Assembly: GCA_029891385.1 (NCBI GenBank)
Contig: CM057234.1
Coordinates: forward strand, 19,578,350 to 19,642,349
Reading direction: 5' to 3'
DNA length: 64,000 nucleotides
From: Erythroxylum novogranatense
Taxonomy: Eukaryota > Streptophyta > Magnoliopsida > Malpighiales > Erythroxylaceae
Shown in pieces: positions 55,260-64,000 of the stretch (its first letter is position 1; each line of letters starts with the position of its first letter). A program made the position numbers and the translations under genes. Below the pieces are notes generated by a model. It worked only from the letters and a program-made list of their open reading frames with translations, was not told the origin of the DNA and ran no database searches.

Positions 55260-57563
55260 ATGGAAGCAGCTATGATTTTCGGAAGGCATGTAGACTTCAA
55301 TTCATTAAGAAATGATGGCATGGATGTAGAACCAGAGATTGAAAGAGCTGGTTGGAGGAATTTCTTTTAGGTTCAAGAACCAGTTTATACTAACGAAGTG
55401 TATGAGTTTTGGAAGAACGCTCAGCTTGTAGACAACACTGTGGTATCTTCAGTAGATGGCATATCTGTTGTTGTGACTAAGGAGCTGATTAAGAAGGTGA
55501 CTGATTGTCCATCGGTTGGTGAGACTCTGTCTACTAAGGCCGGTTGGATGTCCCAGGTTCGCATGAGAGAAGAAGATGTCAGAAGACAATTATATGGAGC
55601 CAATGACTCATCTAAGAGGAAGACCTCTAGTTTGATTCCGAAGGCTAGGGTTCTTCACGCCATTCTGTTTAATTGCATACTACACAGAGCAGGTTCCAGA
55701 CATTTGGTGACAACTTTGGATGAACAATGCTTGTTCTACCTGCTAAATCGCAACCCTGTCGATTTACCCCTCTTAATCCTTCACTACATGATTAAGGGGA
55801 TGAAGGATACAACTAGCTATCCTTACGGTATGCTTCTCACAAGGATTTTTAAGGAATCTGGAATCCTTCTCCACAGAGGAAATAGAAGGATTGTACCAGT
55901 GAAGAGTAAGATTGATTCAATCACAATACGGCGAATGGGTCTGAGGATCGTAGGTAAACAAGAAGCCGACTCTTTAAGGAGAACAAGAACTGAGGGGGAG
56001 CGTGTCTCGAAGAAGACTCCCGCTTCAAGCTCTCCAACTCAAGTGAGAATAAAATCGCCTACAGAAGAAATCAGAAGACTGACGGGAAGACCGTTGATGA
56101 AACGGACGAGTCCTCAAATCGAAGTAAGTCTACCTCGAAGGACAGAAGAAGGTGCGCCAAAAAGACAAGGAGAAAGTCTTTTAAGTGAAATTACAAAAAA
56201 GGCGAAGAGATCATCGAGGATTCGGACTCTAAGGCAACAAGAAGAAAAGATTGCCAGAGAACAGAGTCAGGTACAAACTCCTCAATCTCGTGCACCTAAA
56301 GCAACAAGATCCTTAGTTTCTATTCTAGAAGAGGATACAGCCAGAAAAGCCAAAGAAACTGAGAAGAAAAGAAAATCAGAATCTGAGAGAGAAAAATCTC
56401 AAGTGAAGAAATCATCAAGACTGACTGAAGCAGAAGATAAGACTAAGAAGATTAGTCGGAAAAAGACCGTCCCAACTGCTGAGGAGGTTAGTCAAAAGAA
56501 AGAAACCACTAATGCTGCTCAAAAAGAAAAAGAAACTGAGCAGAGCAGAGTTCAGGAAATCCCCGTTGCTCAACAGGAGGAACCGGTGGAGGAAAGCCTG
56601 GTTCAGGATAATCCTATTGAAGCACAACCAGAGGCCATAGCAGAATCAGACTCGGATAATGATAAACCTTGTCTGATGGTATACAACTATCATAAGTTTT
56701 TGAGAAAACAAAAGTTGAAGATCAAAATAGTTCATTATGTTACCAGGACAACTGCTATCGCCATCGGTAGTCAACCAATGAAGAAGATAGTAGTTCTTGT
56801 ACAATCTATGTCAATAAATAGTGACACGTAGGACTTACTGAAAGAAGATGAAAAGATGTTCTACAATGCTTTAAGGGATGCTTCTACGAAGCCATACCCT
56901 ACAAAAATTCCCTGTAAGTCGTGTATTATTTTTCTGATCTTAGAAAAGACGGAAATAAAGATTGTACCGGATATCCAGCCAAGATATCCTTTGGATTTAA
57001 CTAAGAGAAAGTCAAAGCTATACCCAGAAGAACTTCGTGATGATTTTTCCGCAGATCAAATGGAAGAAGAAGTGCGTAGAATTGATGATGCATGTGCTTC
57101 TACAGAGAATGAAGATGGAGCGAGCTGCAGCTATACTGATAAGCAGGAAGACTGTCCAGTGGGAGGAAGAGTAATAATAGGGACGTTTATTGAGTTCCTT
57201 GTTCAGACAGTTTTGCGTATCAGGTCTTTATCTGGTACACTGTCTATTGATGCTGAAGGCATACCCCTGCAAGGAAGACAGTTATTGGTGCTGCCTGCTC
57301 TGTTTGACTTAGATCTTCCTGAAGCTGATACATTTATTCGTCCACCAACTATTGAGATCAATGATGAATACATTCCTACCTCTGATGCTTATACTACGAC
57401 AATTCCGTTCACTCCTCCTTCAACAAATGTTGATCAAGCCTCCTCATCGATTGACTCACAAGAAGAACTCAGTAGATTACGTGGAGAAGTCAATGAGATC
57501 AAGGAGACGATGAATGATCTGAAGAAGATGATGACAGAACTGCTAAAGAGCCATCATCGATAA
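55260..57563 (+). pseudogene. Extra 3' ORF of the SIRE element, function unknown
   Basis: From ATG 55260 a single frame runs to TAA at 57561-57563, interrupted only by TAG at 55368-55370 (probably a mutated CAG) and TAG at 56829-56831; intact it would be about 767 codons. The N-terminal part is globular ('EIERAGWRNFF', 'KARVLHAILFNCILHRAGSR', 'LDEQCLFYLLNR', 'YPYGMLLTRIF'). It shows the same pattern as the minus-strand ORF at 46605-47545. The middle (about 55990-56620) is Lys/Glu/Arg/Ser-rich and probably disordered. The C-terminus ends in a coiled coil ('LSRLRGEVNEIKETMNDLKK'). SIRE-type elements carry an env-like ORF here; I see no signal peptide or clear membrane segment, so I do not call this an envelope protein. 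Confidence 0.75.
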
Positions 57564-57800
57564 TCATTTTTGATTATAACAAATAGGGGGAGAAGAGCAG
57601 AAAAGAAGAGAATAAGATAAACAAGAAGAGAATGAGCAGAAGAGAAGAGGATGTTCAGAATGTTCAGTTTAGAAGGTGTGACTGAAGCAGACGAAGAAAG
57701 GAAGAAGTCAAAGAAGAAATTCTGCAGATAAGTTTTTCTTGTGTTCTTTTCAAAACATTGTATTTTTTGTTTTCTTTTTTTATATAATTTGTTATCATCA
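57564..57800 (+). other. Purine-rich non-coding 3' region of the SIRE element
   Basis: An AG-rich stretch with repeated AAGAGAATGAGCAGAAGAGA-like words follows the last ORF. It contains no gene and leads into the polypurine tract. Confidence 0.75.
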
Positions 57801-57813
57801 AAAAGGGGGAGAT
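57801..57813 (+). promoter_or_regulatory. Polypurine tract of the SIRE element
   Basis: AAAAGGGGGAGAT directly precedes the 3' LTR at 57814. Confidence 0.93.
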
Positions 57814-58766
57814 TGTTAAGTTTAAATGACTTTACTTAGATATGATTTCGATGTATAACAAAAGAGCAAAATAAAAGAAAAACCAAAAGAAGACGAAGAA
57901 ATACAGACGAAGTCAGACATACAGATGAAGTCATACAGACGAAGGAACACAGATGCAGATGCTAAATGAAAAGCAGACGTAGAGGCTAAGGAAAGAAGAC
58001 GCAGATGCAAATAGTAAAGCGACGCTTGAACCAATAGAAAAAGCGAGCGTGACGCAGAAACACGATTTATAAAATACAGGCGAAGAAAAATAGTTGCGAA
58101 TTGAAAAGAAGGCGAAGGAGTCGATTCGAGTTAGTTCTGTAACTCAATGAATAACCGTTTCTTTAAAGATTCAAGAAACAAGAATCAAGAAGCAGTTACA
58201 AACGAAGGCTATAAATACAAGTCCAAGTCGAAGATTGCAAAGTTAGAAAAAGTTGACAATTTAGAAAAAGTTAGACAACGTGATCGTAAAAAGCATTCTA
58301 TTTAGCTGAGAGCTATTTTACTGTAATAAGTGTACAAACACTTTTTCTGAGAGAAAGTAGTGCAGATAGCCTGCAGAAGCTAAGTGTAAAAGAATACTGG
58401 TTGTAGAGACCTGAAGAGGCTCGGAAAATAATACTTGTAACGTTGAAAGAGATAGTGGAAATCTCAGAAGAAACTCTGAGGATTGGACGTAGCCCACGGT
58501 TTGGGGTGAACCAGGTTAAAACACTGTGTCAACTACTCTTACTCTTTATCTCTATTTTAGATTCAAGTTTTATCAGTACTTAATCAGTAATCAAAGTTTT
58601 CAAAATTTTTGATTAATTAGAACTTATCGGAAGTTCTGTATAGAACTTTATTTCTAACAAACAGTTTCCAAAGATTTTTCAAAAAGGGGAATACACAATT
58701 CAACCCCCCCTTCTCGTGCATTTTATATCATTTTATAAGTATTGTATTAACGTGTGATTCACTTCA
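57814..58766 (+). mobile_element. 3' LTR of the SIRE element
   Basis: A 953-bp copy of the 5' LTR, collinear, with differences concentrated in the CAGACGAAG subrepeats and the adjacent 100 bp (about 58015-58140), where CpG positions and short indels vary. It is followed by the AAGAG duplication. Confidence 0.94.
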
Positions 58767-58771
58767 AAGAG

Positions 58772-60942
58772 GAGATGTATTCTTAAGCAAATTTTTTGGC
58801 AAGAAGTTCAAGATAGGTTTCATGTTTATAATTGAGTAAATAAACCATTAATGTTTGTTCAAAAAAATGGAATTTAATGTTTTCAACTACTTTATAAATG
58901 TGAATTATTGCTCTTTAAATGCTTTGAGAAATTGCTATACATTTGGTGTATGAATTGTGTTGATAATTTATGGAAAGAATGTGAAAATGGTTTTTGAAAA
59001 GATGCTATGTTTATGATATAATGTTTCAGAAATGTGCCATTATGGGCAACACGTTTACCAGATATGAAATGCATGATTATGTGGGTTTGTGGTAGTCCGT
59101 TCTATTATGTCAAGTGCACTTTGACTTTATTAAAGGATTCTCCCGCCTATTTGCTAGTGACATAGAGCTTCTTCATGGACTCCCTCATGTTTACGACTAT
59201 GCAAAACTATTATGTGAAATTGCGATAGTACGTTCTATTTACGACTACATAAGACCTTTATGTGAGAATGTGTTAGTATGTTCTATTTACGGACCTACCC
59301 AAATCATTTCTGATGTGATTATGTGTTTAGAATGTGTTGACCAGTTTGATTAATGCATGACTTATGTTACTTATGAATTGTTTGATAATGTGAGAATTTT
59401 GGAACTTTGTGTTTTATGGATTTTGAAGCAAAGTAAGCATGACAATGAGAATTTTTAATGGTTTTGCTTGTTTCCGATTATAAACTTGTTACCCAAGAGC
59501 TTTTAAGCTCACTCCCATTCTCCATCCCATATTCAGGTGAAGAGCAAGAGACCAAGTGGTAAAGAGTCACGACATCACTCCAAATTTTCATACTGTTGTA
59601 TTTTAAGATTGATTATGTAAACACAAGGCTTTAACTACATTTCATGTTTTACTCATTCATGTATCTTTTGTATTTTGGGATTTTGAGACATGATGTATTG
59701 TGGCTTGAAATGTCCATTAAAGCTTTGTAAAACTCTTATCTTTTGATGTTAATGAAATATATTTATATTTTATTCATGAATTTCTAAGTTTTTGTATTGT
59801 ATTTTCAAGCATTTTATAAGGGTAAAATCTATGTTCTAACTTCAGGGGAAAAACTATATTAATCTAGGCTGATTTAGACAAGGTTATCTATTTGGAATAT
59901 GTAGTTTATCCTCTTAGCTTTCAAATGATATAGAGTATGAAATCTTTAGATATCGGAGTTGAGAGATATGTTATGGAAAAGGATAGGAATGTATGAATGA
60001 TGAGAATTAGCAGTATATGATGAATCAATTGTGTTGAGATTTAAGAGTTTAATGAAATAAACTTGGTGGTTGATTTGGTATGAAGTGATATTGCACTAGA
60101 AGAATTGAATTTGGGAAGATTATTAGTGACTGTGATGTTAGAATAGATGTAGGAACCGTTGGGAATGCTTTGGAGAGGAAGAAAACATAAATTGAAGGGA
60201 GAGAAGAGGAGAATAATGAAAACAAAGTTGAGAAAAGTTGGTGAAAGAAACAAAGAAAAATATATCTGGTGTGACCATGAGAAACAATGGTGTGAGCGCA
60301 ACCGAAGCCGTGGATTTAAGGAAAAAAAAGGTGCGATCGCAAAAGTGTTTGATGCGATCGCACTCAAGATGTTTGGCCAGGAGCTACATTATTTACACAC
60401 TAGGGCTATCACAAGAGTCGTGGTGTGATTGCACTTTATAACTTTAAGGGTAATTCCGTTGTTTCATCAACTTTGCATGGGAGGTTATGATCATGACTCA
60501 TCACAATCGTGCACCAAAAAGTATTCCAAAACCTGACTATGTTTGATTCTTTTTACCATAACTTTGTCATCCGACCTCCAAATGACTTGATTTTTAAACC
60601 AATAGTTTCTTAACACATTCCTCTATATCTTTATAAAAATTGATAGCCTTTGATGTTGATTAAAAAAGATTGATGAAAAGAAAGTGAGGGAACCAGTTGG
60701 AAGAGCATGAATTAGTTATGAACATACTTTGACTTTTTAATCATATCTTGATCTATAAAGCTCCAAATGAGATGGTTCTTATTTCAAAATAAATTAGAGA
60801 CATAGAGCTACAATTTTTTCAGAAGAAGTCAATTTGTGATTTTGGTAAGTGACTGGTGTGAGAATGCCACCCTTGTGTGGTGCGTGTTCAGATGTCATTT
60901 AGGACGTCGGACACGTGTCTTACGAGGTGAAGGTGCCCAACA
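58772..60942 (+). mobile_element. 5' LTR of Tekay element B, second part
   Basis: It continues the LTR interrupted at 48221. Landmarks include 'AGGTTTCATGTTTATAATTG' (about 58815), 'TTACCCAAGAGCTTTTAAGC' (about 59490), 'GCGATCGC' motifs near 60337 and 60356, and 'CCATAACTTTGTCATCCGAC' (about 60557). It ends GTGCCCAACA at 60942. Short open frames inside are not genes. The 3' LTR lies beyond the window. Confidence 0.85.
60330..60365. repeat. Two GTGCGATCGCA-type palindromes in the Tekay B LTR
   Basis: GTGCGATCGCA and ATGCGATCGCAC occur 19 bp apart, with looser relatives (GTGAGCGCA near 60291, GTGTGATTGCAC near 60424). The antisense LTR of the same family at 9430-9545 carries the decayed equivalents (TGTGATCGTGAG, GTGCGAATGCGAC on the minus strand). 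Confidence 0.75.
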
Positions 60943-60946
60943 CTTA

Positions 60947-60958
60947 TGATATCAGAAT
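60947..60958 (+). promoter_or_regulatory. Primer-binding site of Tekay element B (mutated)
   Basis: TGATATCAGAAT lies 4 bp after the LTR; it matches the initiator-Met primer site except for two positions. Confidence 0.7.
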
Positions 60959-61404
60959 GACAAGGTTTAGGGGTATCCTTGACATGAAATGGGTATTTTT
61001 GAAATGAACATGCATTGTTTTGAATGAACCACATGCATCGTTTTAAATGAGCAACATGCATCTTTTTTGTATTGTTTTATATGATTTGAATTGTTTCACA
61101 TGATTTAAAGTTGTTTTTACATGAAACATGAAATAAAAGTTTTTAAATGGTTTTGAATTGAAGGAGTGATTATGTCACCTCGAAAGAGAACTCGAGGAGC
61201 TATGACTCGATCTTGCTCTTGCCAAGGGAGCACGGATGAATATTATGTCCCATAAGATGCGGGGACACATTCTACTCCTGATTCTGAGGCACCTAATGTA
61301 CAACACGAAGTGCCACCGCCTCCTCCTCCTATTCCTTAAGTAAACCCCATGGATCTACAATTCTTTCAAGCCTTTGCTCGGGCTTTCACATATGTCGTAG
61401 GCCA

Positions 61405-63878
61405 TGTCGGGCCCCGACCCGGAGACCGGACCCCAACTGTTGGATCCCGTTACCCAACCTGCATATAACTTACTATAGATGTTGGATTCGAGACCCAACT
61501 GTCCCGGGAGGTGGTCCCTGGTGGAGCTCATTCCCGAGACACTTGCCTTGCTAAGACCCTAACTTGACACACTCTATTTGACTCACTTTGGTGGTGAGCA
61601 TACACTGACTAAGGCCTGGACCTTGACTGCTCTCGACAATCCCTAAAATAACACTCTTATCTATGGATTCAGAGAACAAGTCGACATGCGATAAACAAGT
61701 CGACTTATCGAGACAAACAACTCGACTTATAACCAACAAGTCGACTTATCGAGACAAACAACTCGACTTATAACCTACAAGTCGACTTATCGAGACAAAC
61801 AAGTCGACTTATCTAACCGACAAGTCGACTTATTATTCAAAGCTTCACAAGTCGACTTATGGGTCCAATAACTCGACTTATATCTATTCGAACTCAAAAC
61901 CTAACCTCTACACTCTCTCTTGACTTATTCCAAACACCATAAACACTTCTAAACCTCTCAACTCATCCACTCCACTCTCAACATGCTATAATCTCACTTA
62001 AACTTACATCATTCATCTACTCACATGAATTCCAAAGCAATTTCATACAACTTTGGAAACTATGCTTAAACATGATAGTAAATGGCTTTGGGAGATCATG
62101 ATAAATCATAATTCATGCATTTCATTTATATCAAAACAATGTTCTTACAATGCTTTAGTAGGCATTTCAAGCCTATTACAATTTAAATCAAAATACATCT
62201 GCTTTTCTCAAAATGCAACCTAAAGCATTCATTACAAAACATGAAATACATGGGCAAAACACTAAGATCTTGGAGTATGCCTTGAGCTCATTCTTTGAGA
62301 TCCAAGATCTTCACCTGGAGATGGGACGGAAGTGGGGGTGAGCTTTCGCTCGTGGGTAACACGTTTATATTTATACTACTAAGCTGAATCTATTCATTAC
62401 TCATACTGTTTGCAATATTCTCATTAACAAATCTTACAACTTGCATTTCACAAATTCATCAAGCTAACAACAAAATTTCATGATTCATGCATTCATCATT
62501 CTTGCTAACATATGCTAACACATAATCACATAACTGATGGTTTGAAAAGTCCACGGGTTTCTGATGAGCTACACAAGTGTAGTCATATGCTGAGGAGTCC
62601 AAAAAGGAACATCCTATGCCACAGTCGGGCAGCCGGGCGAAGGCTTTATTGGTCTACGTGCACGTGACTCTGCTGGTGGACTTAACTAACCCACATAACA
62701 CTGAAATTCATGCATAAAAACTGGACTTGTCTTGTCCACTGACTGATTTTCTGAAAATGGATTTTCATGCATCCATAAAGCTGATTTTCTTGAAAATGCT
62801 AAATTTCATGCTTAGCTCACATTTCATGATTCTCATTCATGCTCATTCAATTCATGGCAATTTCAAGAAATAACAAGGCAATGACATATACTATTAAAAT
62901 GCTCATTTAATGGCAATCATACACCATTTACATACATAATTAAGGCACAATCAATGCTTATCTCAAATAGTCACAAATCATTTAATTCATTAGTTAAAGT
63001 AGCATTCCACACTTACTAGCATAAAGATAAAAATGAAACCCACCTTATATCCTTGCTTAAACTTGCCTAAGGAAGTTCCTCTTCTTGTTCTTCTCCTCTT
63101 TCTTCTTTCCCTTCATTAAAACCGAAAACCCATAATCACTTAGGGTTTTAAAATTGAAAAACCTAATGAACCTAAATCATGAAATTAACCCTAGAATCAC
63201 TAAACCCACTTCATTTCTAAGCTATCTAAACCATAAAACCAACAAAAGCTTAACCTTAAAAACATGACTTACCTTGAATCTTGACTAAACCAAAGGGTTT
63301 CTTAGCTTAAAGTGTAGCTTGAACCTTCCTCCACACTTTTTCTTCTTGCACTTTCTTCAAAAACCCACTTGAATCTCTTGGAAAATCACAAACTTTCTTC
63401 TTTCTTCTTCTTTTCTCCTCCACCACCGAAACTCTTCTTCTCCCTCTCTCAATTTTCGTATCCCTTCTTTTCCCTACACTAATTCATTTAACTCCTTCCT
63501 TATATACTTCCTCCTAACTCACTTAAGCCCATTAACCTAAGGCCCATCTCATTCCTCTTCTTTCCTTCTTCCTTCCTTCTTATCTTCTTTAACCTACTCA
63601 AACCCAAAGCCCAAGTCCACTTCATTTCCTCCTCTTTTCTTCTTTTACTTCCCTACTTCATTCAAGCCCAACTAACACATTTAATTCCATTAATTCTTAA
63701 CCTAACTACCAACCAACATATTAAATTTCATTTATTCACCACCTATCTCATTTATGTTACTACATGCTAATTAATGCTATATGCTATTTAATGCTATCTT
63801 ATTTAATTCATGCTAACTCAATTTCTTAATTAGTCTAATCATGCTTAAATAAATAAATAAAAAATCTCGGGGCTAATA
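61405..63878 (-). mobile_element. Antisense Tekay-type solo LTR in gag of element B
   Basis: A 2474-bp insert flanked by an exact GGCCA duplication (61400-61404 and 63879-63883). On the minus strand it starts TATTAGCCCCGAG (TG changed to TA) and ends GGGGCCCGACA. It holds the leader block (about 63040-63400), 'GTTACCCACGAGCGAAAGCT' (about 62360) and the AAGTCGACTT array near its 3' end. No internal region is present, so it is a solo LTR. Its end matches that of the LTR ending at 5305, so the two are related. Confidence 0.93.
61677..61884. repeat. AAGTCGACTT compound array (about ten copies)
   Basis: ACAAGTCGACTTAT and the variant ACAACTCGACTTAT alternate with the spacer CGAGACAA or short AACCAA/AACCTA spacers. 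Reverse-complemented, units and spacers match the array in the solo LTR at 53961-54126. The last three copies are more widely spaced. Confidence 0.95.
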
Positions 63879-64000
63879 GGCCAAGGGTCACAAGTTCTGA
63901 TGCAAACTCCAGTAGAGAGGAGTGGGCAGTATGATAAGCTCCGCAAGTATGGGGCTGTTGATTTCAATAGGACTACCAATCTTGAGGAAGTTGAAGCATA

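Larger units (their letters stand above)
48222..58766 (+). mobile_element. Full-length SIRE-type Ty1/copia retrotransposon
   Basis: It has LTRs of 952 and 953 bp, a perfect initiator-Met primer site, gag, pol (protease, integrase, RT, RNase H in copia order), an additional ORF after pol, and an AAAAAGGGGGAGAT polypurine tract. The flanking AAGAG is duplicated exactly (48217-48221 and 58767-58771). The interior also holds a 1079-bp solo LTR. SIRE lineage is indicated by gag sequence, primer site, extra 3' ORF and long non-coding 3' region. Premature stops in gag, pol and the third ORF and a damaged RT active site make it defective. Confidence 0.96.
61172..64000 (+). pseudogene. gag of Tekay element B, split by an antisense LTR and cut by the window end
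   Basis: ATG 61172 opens 'MSPRKRTRGAMTRSCSC'. It is broken by TAA stops at 'YYVP*' and 'PPIP*' (both explained by CAA to TAA) and continues with 'MDLQFFQAFARAFTYVVGHV' to the insertion at 61405. After the insert, 63884 onward resumes gag with 'QYDKLRKYGAVDFNRTTNLE'. This is the same motif as 'DRLRKQGAIDFYGSTNP' in element A. The rest lies beyond 64000. Confidence 0.8.

Noticed and set aside
61677..61884. CRISPR-like array (regular short palindromic repeats)
   Set aside because: The spacers are short and themselves repeated, the array lies inside an LTR in a plant genome, and there are no cas genes.

Overview
The window is a gene-poor, transposon-saturated piece of a plant nuclear genome, most likely a eudicot. 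The evidence is the AT-rich background, chromovirus and SIRE-type LTR retrotransposons, an Athila-type tRNA-Asp primer site, CACTA and Tourist-like DNA elements, and a decayed florendovirus-like pararetrovirus. I see no intact host gene. The only host-like coding signal is a small, broken exon-like stretch on the minus strand at about 28.1-28.8 kb. Nearly every long reading frame belongs to a retroelement or runs through a tandem repeat.

Layout. 1-1.9 kb: anonymous AT-rich DNA. 1.9-5.3 kb: Tekay-type LTR material with a perfect 24-bp minisatellite. 5.3-12.6 kb: a decayed Reina-like Ty3/gypsy element, split by an antisense Tekay-type LTR (9.05-11.64 kb). 13.0-14.4 kb: a non-autonomous CACTA element with an ATT target duplication. 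16.7-25.3 kb: an endogenous caulimovirid (movement protein, coat protein, protease, RT/RNase H, a second ORF, TATA-bearing intergenic region) split by a 1.96-kb solo-LTR-like insert. 25.3-31.3 kb: mostly unassigned DNA with a SINE-like tract and a 217-bp Tourist-like MITE. 31.29-46.60 kb: a full-length Tekay Ty3/gypsy element (TSD AATAA) sitting in an older minus-strand SIRE-like element, and itself carrying a 5.9-kb Athila-type LARD (35.24-41.17 kb). 47.5 kb to the end: a second Tekay element. Its 5' LTR was split by a full-length SIRE copia element (48.22-58.77 kb, TSD AAGAG), which was in turn split by a 1.08-kb solo LTR (TSD TCTTA). The gag of the second Tekay is split by a 2.47-kb antisense solo LTR (TSD GGCCA).

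The target duplications and truncations give a clear relative order of insertion. The coding regions are decayed, and most in-frame stops look like C-to-T changes (CAG/CAA/CGA or TGG to a stop), as expected for long-methylated DNA.

The most unusual signal is that LTRs of unrelated families carry the same short, CpG-containing, often palindromic modules. A compound array built on AAGTCGACTT, with the same spacers, lies in at least two different LTR families, with a related set in a third. A CGCCGCGACGAG-type motif is shared by the Tekay LTRs and the Athila LARD. Other LTRs have their own arrays of similar character.
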